In this document: piece after piece, positions 13,308 through 24,768 of the stretch | Layout: every line of letters begins with the position of its first letter | Numbering within the stretch: position 1 is the stretch's first letter | Source of the DNA: Paraphysoderma sedebokerense | Taxonomy: Eukaryota > Blastocladiomycota > Physodermatomycetes > Physodermatales > Physodermataceae | Reading direction: 5' to 3' | DNA length: 64,000 nt | Assembly (NCBI GenBank): GCA_025602915.1 | Contig: JAHLJZ010000021.1 | Location: 124,001 to 188,000, forward strand | The notes under the pieces: generated by a model | The model's database searches: none | Told to the model about the DNA's origin: nothing | What the model saw: the letters and a program-made list of their open reading frames with translations, nothing else | Position numbers and translations under genes: made by a program

Positions 13308-15411
13308 CTATGCATCGCGAACGTAATTTGCCGGGAAATGTCCAACTTTAATGTGTTTAAAATATCAAAAATTGATGCGATGGTCAGTGAAAGGAAAATC
13401 ATGAAAATTTTTAAGGAGTCAGGAGCTTACCTCGACCATGACATCTGCCTTTCCACCAATCATTAGCGCTGTTACTCCATTCCAAAACCTCAATTTTATC
13501 ATTTGCACTAAAACTCAAATCACCGTCTGCCTGGGCTTGAAAATCGTATAATGCAATTACATATCTAATAGAGCCGTTGCTACTGGGAGCAGCGCCGCTA
13601 GCCCATATTGCAGCAGTGTTATCCACAGGCGCTCCCACTGCATTTCCGGCAGTAGTCGATGCCACCATACCAGCAACAGGCATTGATGCCTGATAGCCTG
13701 CATTTGGGACGGATTGAGAGGTAGATTTTGGAAGTGTCGTATAAGGTGGTGGATTTTGAGCATTTCCGTTGGAGGGCATTGACTGCTGATGAACAGCAGA
13801 ACTTGAGGTGGATGTGTGAATGCTAGAGGTATGACTGGGAGCACCAGAGGAAATTTTGGGCACTGAAGATTAAACAGAGAAAGTCACGAGAAACAGTCAA
13901 CTTATAATCCAACTGTGCGCCGATAACATGCAAGGCTTTGACATACCAGTGCCATTCAAAATGCTTAAATCCTTTATCATTGCCTCCATTCCCTGAATTC
14001 GGTGGTCGAAATCGCCAACGACATCTCCGTGCAGCCTGATCACTTGAGATTGCTGGAATATTTCCAAGACATTTTTCATTGTCGTATAGAATTTCAACTG
14101 GAGAAAGTACAACGAAGCGAAACACGGATCGATAAATTGCACACGTAGTTGCAAAAATACGGGAAGTTCGGCTTTAAGAGCATTATTGAAATGTTCATAT
14201 TCTTTTGTTGCGGCGTCGAGACTTTGTTGGTACTTTGAAATGACAATTAGTCGGTATGATTGTTATCAATAAAGCGACCAATTAAACAAACCTGATAGAG
14301 CCGTTTCTCATCTTTTGCATCCTTATTCTGAGCTTCTTTGAGTTTCCTCACATCATTTCGCCATCGGTCATAATCGACTCGCTTATGATTACGCTTCGTT
14401 ATGGCTTTCTTGATGTTTTTGAATATAGTTAAAAAGTCGGCAGCAGGAGCGATTACTCGACGCTCAATGGTAGACTATCCAGATGCAAGTCAGTACTGTT
14501 ACGTTAATATAAAGAGGCGAATATTTTGAGCCTTACCAAATCTTGAGTAATAACCTCTCTTGCTTGATCCATACCAGCAAGATAATCGGTGACGGCCTTT
14601 AAACTTTCGGGGGGAGTAGTGGGACGAGGATACGTTGCCTGATCCGCGTCCGGAACGTTACTCTGCCCCACTATGGGTGAATACAAGTCAAGTAAGGTCG
14701 AAGCAAAAGTATGTTGATGAGCTAACATTGCTGTTTTAAAATGAAGAAGTTCACGAGTCAATTAAACATGATTCAGAAGAGCGGCGAATGCCGAAAATGG
14801 ATAATTTGACAAACCTGCTACGGCTTCTTTATACTTCTTGGAATCGTCATGCAGCTTTTGCGTGCTCAATTCTAATTCAGTAAATTGAGCTTCCAATGAT
14901 GCAAACTCTTCATCGATCGTTTCTTAAACAGGAGGTACGCCAAGATAAGAACATTTTAGAGACAGTCGGTACTAATCCGACCTACCTTCAGCGTATCCAG
15001 CTTTGGACAAAACTTGTTGCGGCAATCTAGCGACTGCCTTTTTCAAACCTTTCCTACAGAGGTGTACACGATCACAAATAGGCGATAATATCACGATTAC
15101 ATGGAACGATTAAATTAAAGTAAACAAATGAGATCATCACGTCGTTAGCAATCATTCGCAACTCTATATCAATAACAAATGCTCGGAACGGCTCATTCCT
15201 CACAAGTATAATCTGAATAATACATCGGACTGTTGAGAATTAGAAATCCTCCACAATGAAACAAGTCCGCAGAATGAAATTCGACATCTCCAAAGAGAGC
15301 CACACACATCGTCACGCAGCTCGTCTATCGTTATCTATCATTCTCTGACTGTTCACCCACTATAAAGGAATATTTCTAAACCCGCATGACTCATTGTACT
15401 CACCAAGACAT
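13308..15411 (-). CDS. Rvs167/Hob1-like N-BAR and SH3 domain protein (amphiphysin family)
   Basis: Endocytic membrane-scission protein: an N-BAR dimer that tubulates membrane, with an SH3 domain that recruits actin regulators. The tiny first exon encodes MSW and, after an intron of about 345 nt, continues KGLKKAVARLP, as in Hob/Rvs proteins. The BAR domain shows STQKLHDDSKKYKEAV, KRNHKRVDYDR and KDEKRLYQ, and ends in FYTTMKNVLEIFQQS. A Ser/Pro/Ala linker of about 100 residues leads to the SH3 domain: ALYDFQAQADGDLSF, WWKGRCHGR. The last exon, after an intron of about 90 nt, supplies VGHFPANYVRDA and a stop at 13308-13310. The SH3 is therefore complete. It is transcribed towards the Pil1-like gene, leaving 263 bp between stops. 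Confidence 0.9.
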
Positions 15412-16174
15412 TGAGACTCAATCGGTATTGGCTATTTAAGTTGGAGGGGCGAAATTTGACTGGTGGTAAGGTGTGGAGATTGGATACGTGGGTGACTGAA
15501 TCAAGAACGGTCCACTATACCGAGTAATTAACAAGAATAGCTCAAACTCTACAGGGGAATGCGGGACAAAGAAGACAGCAGGGTGTGGTGTTTGAGGGAG
15601 ATGGATTGTCGACGACAAAGAGGAATGGAATTGGACGTTTGATTCACTGGCCATGGTGAACGGTTCACACCCATGTTCCTTCGTCGCATTCATGGACACT
15701 TAATTATACACAACTTAATTTATATCCAATAAATCACTACTTTCGCTTCTTTCCAATACTGGAAGCAAAGTAGATACCAATACAATTCCATGATGAATGC
15801 GTATTTTGTTGAAACTTCTCGCACGGCATTCAAAGCGATCTGCTTCTTCTGGCAATCGTGTGATGCTGTGGGCTGTACTAAAGCAGATTAACCGAATGTG
15901 CTACTCATACGTTTGCTTATATATGTGTGAAATTAATTTATTACCGCAGCACTCAATGTAATGACTCTGAGAATACAAATGTAATTAAAAAAGATGAAGC
16001 TGTTTTTTTTGTCATATCTTAGTTCCTTTTCCAAAGAAGTCGACAATAAATTCGAAAATGTAAATAAACAATAATGTAAAGGCCTTGGGATTAAATACAA
16101 CAACTCTGAAATAAAAAAATCAATAATTTAAACTCAATCCACGTTTGTCAGTTTCTTGGGATGAAAACCTTCGC
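15412..16174. promoter_or_regulatory. Region between the Rvs167-like start and the Osh3-like stop
   Basis: 763 bp on the upstream side of the Rvs167-like gene and the downstream side of the Osh3-like gene. An open stretch on the minus strand at 15436-15699 has no ATG at its start and no domain. The AT-rich part at 15940-16170 is likely the 3' end of the Osh3-like transcript. Confidence 0.45.
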
Positions 16175-19100
16175 TTAACCAAATAAATCCAAGCATCCCA
16201 CTTCGTTCATCCAATTGTCTTTACTTTTTCCTTTGAAAGCTTCTCGTTTTTTCCAATAGTCTCCTGCAAAACACCATTCTTCAGTTTTAGTGATTTCATC
16301 CATTTGCTTTCTAAACCAAAGTGGGGTGATGGATTTCCCCTCATCCTGCAATGCCCTTCTTACGGTTCGTTGTTTTTCCTCAAGTCGTATTTTTTCGGTT
16401 TCCGCTTCACTCAATTTCCCTTCTTCAAAAAGACGTTGATCAGGGCGGTAACGCGTGTCCGTAGGCGGAAGGTATAGAGGCAAGTCGGGAGTGATTTCCT
16501 GCATTACGAAATGTTATTAGTCAATTGGGCCCATGAAGAAACAAACGATGAAAAACGAAGTCAACTAACATTTAGTTCAATCGCAAATCGAGTCAACCCA
16601 TACATGTCTTCTCCAATGTGTTGATTGTCTTCGTTGACCCTCCATATTTCGACTAGATTCTCGCGATCATCAATGTCACATATCCATACTGTATCACTCC
16701 ATCGACCAGTCAACAATTTAGTCTTTTCCTTCTTGGAATTGTACAATACGCCGGCAACTTCATTTTTCGTGCCGTTATTAGACGAGAAGTAACCAGATGA
16801 ATTCTCTTTGAAAGTAAGTACAGCATATTCGCCGGTCGAGTGATTAGTGATAGTCATTGATCCGTAATGGTCTAGCGACTTCGGGCCGGAAATTAGGTTT
16901 CTCATGCAAGTGGTAACTTTGGACCTATTCAAATTCAAAGACAAAGAGGTTTAGTACCGACTGATAGTCAGAATAACACAGAAATTTAGAGTAAGAGAAT
17001 AGAGGCATTACCAAGTGTATTGCTCTCCCCACTTATTCAACGTCACATGGACATTTCCGCTAGGAATAAATTCCATACTCTTTCCCCAGAATTTACTCTT
17101 GACTTTTGATTCTTGCCAAAATGAGTAATTTCCCTTTAATGATTCAGCATGACATGCCATGATTGGAGGGTTGTGGGACACTTTCTCTGAGATATATCGA
17201 AATCCTGTGACAAGTATGTGATGTGAGAACATGTCGGTACATCTCGCAAACAAAATGGTAGGAATAACAAACCTTTATCCACTCTTTCGCATTCATATGT
17301 TTCTCCGTGAAGAGGGTTAAATGGCTTTCTGCTGGCTCTGGAAACAGTGCTGCTGTAACCACTAACCGCAAAGGCGGCTATATATGCCAGTCTCATAACG
17401 CTATCATCACATGAAGCAGCTTGATCTAGTAATTCCGAGTACTCTAATTCTTCACATAGCCGTTGTAATAAATTCAATGGTTCATTTAAAGAAATAGGCA
17501 TTGAGATTGTGGACAAATCTTTTCCAACATTTTTTCGTAGGATAGACACAAGCGAAACAGAGTCACCAGTGACAGGGGCAGGAAGAAGTTTTCGGCGAAC
17601 AATTGGAGACTGTGACTGTTCCGATGCGCCGGTTTGGGAGTTAGGCTTTGGTTGCGACTGCTTTGTTTGCAATGAAGAGGCGGTGGAAGCGGTGCGAGAA
17701 ATTGATGGGACCTTGGAACTGATCGGAGGCAATAACCCTGCGCCCACGTTTGAGTCCTCGTCGTCGGAATCATCATCGGAATCTTCGTCATCGAATGTTT
17801 CATCAAAAATAACCAATTCTTCAATTTGGTCACTCACACTGCCGTCATCGGAGTCATCAGGTTGGCCAGAAAACTCAATTTCTTCCGCGTCGTAAAAGAC
17901 TTCAGAGAAACTACTGGTAAGAGAATTAGTCCGTTGTTGAGGGCTCTGGGCTTTTTCCGATGCTATTCCGGTCGACGAAGAGTGGGTTTCATTCGGCCGA
18001 TAACCTAACTTTGCACGGAAAGCCACATTTTCATTGTACACTTTGAGGTAGGCGATTTCAAGGTTACGACGATGCGCTAGCTCCTTGGCATAAACATCTA
18101 GCAGGAAATGTTTGGTAGACGTAAATTGTGTCTGTAACTGTGCTATTGCTCTGGAAAGATCGTCCAACGAGCTCGGTACATGAGGCTGGAAAGACGAAAC
18201 GTCTTCTGACGAACCTATTAATGAATTGATATGAGTAAAGCCTGGAAAAATGTAATATAGCGACATAAAACGGCCTCACCGCTTCCGCGTTTTGTAATTT
18301 TCTTAATTAATCCGGCCCTTCCTTGACTTCCTTTCGGTCCATCCTTCTCTTTATGATCCAATATATCATTTCTAGTTTTAAGATCAGCGACAATATCTCT
18401 ACAATTAGATAATTCGTTTTCGAATGTGCTCAAGACTCTGTCCAAACCAATCACTTCAGTAGTCAAGTCACTTTCCCCTGCACTGTTAGAATATAATGAA
18501 TTGGTGTCACCGTTAGGTTCATTTGGAGGAGTGCCCGGTTGACTGTCAGATTTTGTACGAAAGTAATCAATAGCCACGGCTTTATGTGATCGAATAACTG
18601 TAAGCCATTGATCAAAATCGGTAGGGTTGAGGGCACGAAGATGCCAAAGCGATGATCCCGAATCCTTGAAAAGTCGTCGCGGTTATTAATAATTGAGACA
18701 AATGCAAAGTACAAGCTTATCGAGCACTCACAATATTGATCCACATTCGTTGCTTATCAACACTGATCGTACTCAAAGCAATCGGGACAGATCCGCGGCA
18801 TACTCCATTAGGAACAACATAATAACTGAGTTGCCCCCTATCAATCACAAACCAGCGGCGAGCCCATCCTTGCATCTTCTTTCGTTTCTTTTTCAACATA
18901 TAACCGGACAATTCAGGTTTGTGTTCATGTGTGACTGGCTCTGTGCATAACGAAAAGATTGGATCAGCAATCGACTCAGCAAACGACGCAATGGTAAAAA
19001 TGTTCTTATGCAAACCTCCATCTTTGAGAGCAACAAAAAAAGTGAGTTTCTTCGACGTATTCATTGAGAAAGAATTATCTAAGAATGAAGAAATTAGTAA

Positions 19101-19691
19101 ATTCGAATCCGGCTGCCTTGGTGCATTATTAACGAAATAACCAAACTCACCAAAATAAAGCACATAAGTTCCGTTTTGCGTGACCACTTTTTCTCCCTTA
19201 ATAGTTAATTTTGCGCTTTCATATCTCACCACAGGTAAAACTGGAACAAGATAAGGTTCTTTTTCCGCGACATCGGTGGGCCCACTTTTCTTTCGCATTC
19301 TTCGGGAATTGTTACCAGCGGTTGCATCACTACTAGTATCAGATCTCAATGTGCTTCCGCGGGTTCGATCTAATTAGAACGGTTAAGAGAATAGTGAGAT
19401 TGGGGTACAACATTTTTTGCATTTGACTGCCGCAATTGACAAAATGCACATAAATTCGATATGTTGAGATACGAATTCTCCAAATTACTCACCGCTTCTG
19501 TCATCTTCACTCTCGTTCACCCTTTCAATAACATCCCCATTCTGCAGTGAGACTGGTTCGTTTTGATAAAACAAGCCGAAAGAAATATTTTTGCGCTTTG
19601 TGGAGAAATTCCACATGATAGTTTTCGGAGCATTGTCGACGTGGACATAATACTTGAAACAATCTCTGGGGGGGACTTCGATTTCCTGCAT
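16175..19691 (-). CDS. Osh3-type oxysterol-binding protein (GOLD-PH-FFAT-ORD)
   Basis: Lipid-transfer protein at ER-plasma membrane contacts that exchanges sterol or another lipid against PI4P. The domain order is that of Osh3: an N-terminal GOLD-like domain (IEVPPRDCFKYYVHVDN, ISFGLFYQ); a PH domain (GYMLKKKRKKMQGWARRWFV to DFDQWLTVIRSHK); a coiled region; an FFAT-like motif VFYDAEE for VAP binding; an acidic Asp/Ser stretch; then the ORD with LQRLCEELEYSELLD, KPFNPLHGETYEC and, at the C-terminus, LPLYLPPTDTRYRPDQR. The sterol-family fingerprint usually EQVSHHPP reads EKVSHNPP, so the second PI4P-phosphate histidine is asparagine. About nine exons are joined. The ATG at 19691 starts directly at the GOLD domain. 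The stop is at 16175. Confidence 0.92.
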
Positions 19692-20232
19692 GACTGCAAT
19701 ATGCTGATGATATGGAATGAGGATGAATAAATTGCAGAGGAAGGGAGGCAGAGATAGAGTTAAGAGAAGAGGGAACTCATGAAAGCGCAGTCAACATCAC
19801 AATGAGCCCTGAAGGTGTTGTGGCTGGAAGGAGTGTTTCGTGATCTCAATTGCTCTGATGCCACTCCATCCCACAATCGCATCCGACCTCTCAGACATAC
19901 ACAAGAATGGCTTGCGGCAGTTGAAAATATTTATTTTCCCCGCATCTAAGAATCACTGCAGTTATCTTCCGAAGCGTTGGCGTCAATGACGATTATTCTG
20001 AGCCCGTATCATGCTGTTAAAACGGAGAACCGGCCCCAGTCAAAGTAGATAGGACTACAACAGTGTACAATCAGAGCTATACGACCCAGTTTTATTTATA
20101 TGTATTTAACAAAATCTTCCTGGATATTGATTTTCCATTCTAGTCGTATCAGTCTCAGATAATCATGTGAGTTATTAAGCTTGCTTTCTGCATAGATGCG
20201 GCTCTCTTGCCCCGTTCATTCCTTCATCTGGT
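19692..20232. other. Intergenic region, no gene seen
   Basis: 541 bp between the Osh3-like start codon (-) and the stop of the first cysteine-rich peptide gene (-). It should hold the Osh3-like promoter and the peptide 3' UTR. I see no ORF or repeat worth naming. Confidence 0.45.
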
Positions 20233-20436
20233 CTAAATCGGGCACCATCGTTCACGACACTCATCAATGCAGGATATACTGCCGCCACACCCATCATAAC
20301 ATTTCTGCAAAGAAATTATCCAGCAGCGGGCGTTTGAGTGGAAATCGGGATTACTGGCCTGCACTGCAGTTGGCATAGGATAGCCGGAATGTATCAAAAC
20401 GATAATTGATAAAATAATATGTAAAAGCTTAGCCAT
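20233..20436 (-). CDS. Small secreted six-cysteine peptide, copy 1
   Basis: 67-residue precursor, not recognised as any known family. Residues 1-20 (MAKLLHIILSIIVLIHSGYP) are a signal peptide, followed by a short Pro/Thr-containing spacer (PTAVQASNPD) and a basic/acidic C-terminal module with six cysteines spaced C-x7-C-x3-C-x5-C-x3-C-x4-C and ending RWCPI. Two paralogues lie at 34377-34583 and 38626-38829 with the same length and spacing, which is the main evidence that the gene is real. It is head-to-head with a half-size ABCA gene (ATG at 21205). A TATA-like box at 20651-20657 and a probable 5' UTR intron precede it. Possible roles are antimicrobial, toxin-like, effector or signalling peptide; none is shown by sequence. 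Confidence 0.75.
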   Translation of the reverse strand: MAKLLHIILSIIVLIHSGYPMPTAVQASNPDFHSNARCWIISLQKCYDGCGGSISCIDECRERWCPI

Positions 20437-20650
20437 AGCGATACAGTTCTAAGATGTGTATATCCTGCAAGAGAGAGGGAGTTAACGTGACTGTTACTAG
20501 TTATTCGACCCATCATCGCGGTGATAAATGGATCTCTAGAATGGACCAACGATTTAAGGTATAGCGCTAAGGGGATAACAACGATTTTCAAAATCGTACC
20601 TGATAAAATATCTTCTATAAGTGTTGTTGAAGATATACCTGAATGCTCCT

Positions 20651-20657
20651 TTTTATA
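20651..20657 (-). promoter_or_regulatory. TATA-like box of peptide gene 1
   Basis: TATAAAA on the minus strand, 215 bases upstream of the ATG in genomic distance, or about 80 bases once the proposed 5' UTR intron is removed. Confidence 0.45.
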
Positions 20658-21011
20658 AGCGTGATAAACGAAAACAGGAAATTGGGCACTTTCCAGATTG
20701 CATGGGCGAATCACCTTTTCAATTTTAATATATATTGGATTAATTTGGGCTGCATATGTTAAGAAATGGGCAAATTTACAGATAATTGTGACGAGATAAT
20801 AGCGGCAATTTTTAAGACTAATCCATTAATAATAATGCTTGACATCCTATTCAGTGTGAATATGATTAAAGATTTTGATGTTTCTGTCCTTGACTTCATC
20901 GCCACATGTTCAGTCGGCAAGTTTAAGTACATAATATGGAGGTGCACATTGATACCCAGAAACTAAATTTTCATGGTCGCCTGTTCACAGTTTAAAACGG
21001 CTCGTCGCCAA

Positions 21012-21038
21012 TTTGGGCAGTTTGGGCAATTTGGCAAT
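21012..21038. repeat. Three tandem near-copies of a 9-base unit
   Basis: The sequence tttgggcag, tttgggcaa, tttggcaat runs directly in tandem about 170 bases upstream of the ATG of ABCA half-transporter 1. It may be a clustered transcription-factor site. Only the repetition is observed. Confidence 0.6.
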
Positions 21039-21204
21039 TTCTTGGGGCGACTGCACTTAATGGCCGAGCCAAAACGGCAATGCGTCATGTACCAGTGACC
21101 ACTGAAGTACTAAGATACAAAAATCTTTTATCGTTAAATCTGTTGTTTGTGTACAGGTGAGCAGAAGCCGACTACAGTTTGTAAAGAAAGATCGTGAAGT
21201 AGCC

Positions 21205-24200
21205 ATGCCTATCTATCAGCAGCTGGTGGCTTTGCTGCTGTTCAGGATTAAATTAGTTTTCCGATCTCAGAAAGGAATGCTTATAGGTTGGTGCAGTAAT
21301 TTAGTATGATTTAATGTTATGCAAAGTATAATTGACCGCTGATGATTATATAGGTTTACCACTACAGATGTTACGTCCGTATAGTTATACTGCTTAATGG
21401 CTCGATTTGGAACTAACACCTCATTATAATTACATCATTGCAGTTCTTTTGTACATCGTTCGAATAATAGCAGACGCAGTAATCTTGCCGGAAGAGCAAG
21501 TCGAGTAAGTGTAGCTCAATTGGTGAAATCTCCGTAATACTGGACTGACAACTCTTACATAATCCAGAGTATATGATTTCAGTAAACCACCTACATTCAG
21601 TATTATCGGCGATCCCGACAAGAACCGTTATATCTCCGATTTGATTCCGAGTGAAGCGTTTCGTGATTTGAAGAGTTACCACAATTGCTTCGAATCGACA
21701 TATTATCCCCTAAGAAGGGTAAGGGGCTGCAATGTTGGCTGCATGATCGTAGATGTCACGAATTTGCTTGGCTTCTTAAACGACTCATTAAGAACCAAAA
21801 ACTCGGACCAAGTTATTGTTCCTTATACTTTATTGCAAGATGACATTAGATTTGATCCAGGAGCAGGCTCTAAAGCCGAAGAGATCATAAACGGATTAGA
21901 AAATGCCGTAGAACAGATTGCCGGGGATCCACCAGTGATACAGGAGAAAATTAACATCCAATCATTAACATATAAGTTTCCGACAGGAGAAACTGCTCAT
22001 CCGGTTTTTATTAATTTTCTTCCTTTTCTAATATTTCCAAGTTTTGAGTGGAAGTTAACTAATTTCCACTATTCCTTAATTGAATCGAAGCGTTTCGACC
22101 ATTTGTCTGCTCAAGGGCCGCTGTTGAGGATTCTATTGTCTTCTGTCGTTGCGACTGAATTTCAAGTACATGGACATATACGTGGCTTTCAATGGGAGCC
22201 TGTTGTACGTGTGATTATACCCGCTATCATGTGGAGTGAGTAGATTTGTTTTGTCACCTTTTGTAAGCTGTCCTAATCATGCAAATAGTTTTTGCGCTGC
22301 CGCTCTCTCGTTTCGTTTCGCAGACCGCCGCGGAAATTCGTTCTCATTATCGATACTATTTTAAACTCAATGGGTTATCACCAACTACTTTCGCAATTTC
22401 ACAATCAATTGTTTACACTGCGGCGTATTTCGTGATTGCGGTCATCGCCAGTTCATTTATATTTGGAATGGGTCCTTTCCGAGCAAATGCCGTATTCTAT
22501 GTCCCGTTCCTATTGTGGTGGTGCTTCAATTGCAGCTTAGTAGCATTACTGCTGGGTGAGAAATGGGACGGGAGCGGAAGTTCTGGGTGTAAGTACTCCT
22601 CTGTCATTCTCAGAGCATACATAATACGTGTTAAGATCCCTTCAATAAGACTTCTTTTTGTTACTTCTTCCGTGGATTGGGTTGCGACACTTCGCCGCCT
22701 CATTGTTACCTCAAATCGTGATATACGTGTTGGCGGCGGTCTGGCCGCAATACTCGTTTGCAGAATTATTCTATGTAAGCTTGGTCTAACTTTGACCCTT
22801 GTCGATGTAGTAAGATATTAATGATTCTAACTGGTTGCAGGCATTTGTTGAGGCTTTCATCAAACAGGAATCCTTACCCCTTGGACAACTGGTTTTGATA
22901 TTTCTTGCCCAATCGGCTTTGTATTGTACGGTAGTAGGATACATTCTCTTTAAATCAATCTCACAACAGGGAAGGAAGAAACAAGCGCAAAAGTCGTATT
23001 CGAAGGCCATTGAAGGGATGTCTCACCCTACAATCAATAAAGATTTACAGGAATCCGTTGCGCAAGAAGTCTACAATCTATCAGCAAATCCCGGAGACTA
23101 TTCTCTTCGAGTGCTGAATCTTCAGCATAAATACGGCTCTGGAAACCCTATTCTGAAAGGAGTCTCGTTCGGCGTAAAACGCAATGAGTGTTTAGGATTT
23201 TTAGGTGTCAACGGCGCTGGGAAGGTATGGTGCGAGCTTCCCGCTTAGAAGAATTAATGATCAGGAACTAATACGACCCGTGAGCTAGAGTACTACAATT
23301 AATAGCTTGACTGGGATGATCAATCCAACCAATGGTCAAGCTATTCTTAACGGTGTCGACATGATTCCATTTGGCGATAAACTAATAGGAAAAATTGGGT
23401 ACGTCCGTGTATGGTGCACTAGAAACATGTTTGAATGCTGACAGCCATAAACTCTGGAATCGCCCATATACCAGCATTTGCACACAACATGATATTCTCT
23501 ATCAGAAAATGACCGTTTCCGACCATCTTCGTCTCTTCTGTCATGTAAAACAATTACCACCGACAACCCACGATCAGCAAATCCGAAACCTCTTAGAAGA
23601 TTTTAACCTAACCTTAATGAAGGATAGAATCGTCGGGGAACTTTCAGGTGGCAATAGGCGCAAATTGACTCTAGCGTTATCCTGCCTATCAAGTCCAGAC
23701 ATTATATTTCTGGATGAACCTACAACAGGGATTGATATTAGAGCACGAAAAATGATTTGGGATGTGGTGTTGAAAATGAAACAACGGTGTTCGATATTTC
23801 TTACTGTAAGTATTCAAAGCACCCCTTTTAATTCTGCTAAATAACCACCTCCTACTGAATACTTTGGTACTCATGTCTGATTCTATACGGTTAGTCCCAC
23901 TCAATGGACGAAATTTCATACCTCTGCGATCGAATTTGTATACTTAAACGTGGGGTCATATCATTCATCGGGTCGCCGCATGGTTTCACTTATGAACTGC
24001 TGATCCAGATATCTCCCATCGCATCGACTCAAATAATAATCGACAATGTTAAGGACACCCTCGGAGAGTTTCAACCTGATTTTGTATCCAGGATTGGGAA
24101 TATGGTGACCTTTTATCTGAATGTAAAGGATGAAGACCTATCGAGAGCTGTACATATAATAGGGTCCTTCAAGTCGATGCAGGGCTTCGAAGAGATCGTA

Positions 24201-24263
24201 GAGCTTGGTTTAGGGGAAGCAAATTTGAAAGGATTATGGATAAAAGAAATAGGAGATAAATGA
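21205..24263 (+). CDS. Half-size ABCA transporter, copy 1 (TMD-NBD)
   Basis: Membrane ABC transporter with one transmembrane domain and one nucleotide-binding domain, so it must dimerise. About 11 exons are deduced by comparison with the copies at 24769 and 35178. Order: cytosolic start MPIYQQLVALLLFRIKL; first membrane helix with LLYIVRIIADAVIL; an extracytosolic loop of about 200 residues with conserved CF.STYYPL and GCN; membrane segments from IVYTAAYFVIAVIASSFIF through FFLLLLPWIGL to YCTVVGYILF; then the NBD with GVNGAGK/ST split by an intron, CTQHD Q-loop, LSGGNRRKLTLALS signature, IIFLDEPTTGID Walker B and SHSMDE switch. All motifs are intact. The signature is of ABCA form, a group linked to lipid movement. 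The stop is TGA at 24261-24263. The substrate is unknown. Confidence 0.88.
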
Positions 24264-24768
24264 TTCTGTGTGGAATAGATAACTCGATCACAAATTGTGG
24301 GTCAATTTCGACTCAAACTTTAGCTTCCCTAAATTTCGACATAATGTACAAGTTCGGCTCATTTTTGGGACAAACGAATATCTTAATTAATATTATCTAT
24401 GAAGATATTATAAGACTTATACATAGGCTCATTATTGTTTGTTCCTGTTCGTGTTGTATTGGTCATATATGCACATTGAATCCTCCGTTATGCGTAATGA
24501 CCTTGATCTGTAATACATACGAAATCAAGGGTAATTGTCAAGACGCGCCTTCCCCCGCCAAAGCACGGGCAAATATTCTTTCTGGCGATACCCAATGATC
24601 AAACACACTGTGTTGTCGCCGAGTCAGATCAGCTTTGCCGAGTTGTCAGATTTGGAGGTCAGGATGTAGATCGAGGTTGCACCTTCATGGCTGTGTTTTC
24701 TATTAATACGTTAAGCAGTTGAGCACACACAAATTTCTTTTGTAATTCTAATTCGGTCGATATCACAT
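24264..24768. promoter_or_regulatory. Region between half-transporters 1 and 2
   Basis: 505 bp between two tandem ABCA genes. An open stretch at 24260-24598 encodes a run of nine cysteines in about 35 residues but lacks the signal peptide and spacing of the peptide family, so it is not called. The right part carries a motif shared with the copy-3 promoter. No intact or decayed six-cysteine peptide gene was found here. Confidence 0.45.
24644..24660 (+). promoter_or_regulatory. Promoter motif shared with half-transporter 3
   Basis: TGTCAGATTTGGAGGTC, 109 bases before the last base upstream of the ATG at 24769, matches TGTCAGGTTTGGAAGTC at 35085-35101 at 15 of 17 positions. Either it is a conserved control site or it remains from duplication. 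Confidence 0.45.

Larger units (their letters stand above)
20437..21204. promoter_or_regulatory. Divergent promoter of peptide 1 and ABCA half-transporter 1
   Basis: 768 bp between two head-to-head starts. On the peptide side, a donor ending an exon with atcag before gtacga (GT near 20599) and an acceptor cttgcag (ending near 20465) define a likely 5' UTR intron of about 135 nt. A TATA-like box TATAAAA (minus strand) is at 20651-20657. On the transporter side three tandem near-copies of TTTGGGCAR occupy 21012-21038. Confidence 0.5.

Noticed and set aside
15436-15699. Minus-strand open frame upstream of the Rvs167-like gene
   Set aside because: It begins without an ATG and has no domain; the Rvs167-like first exon (MSW) with a long first intron explains the region better.
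24260-24598. Cysteine-rich open frame directly after half-transporter 1, overlapping its stop codon
   Set aside because: Nine cysteines fall in about 35 residues, but there is no signal peptide, the spacing does not match the peptide family, and the sequence around it has intergenic composition. Overlap of start and stop has no meaning for a spliced eukaryotic gene.
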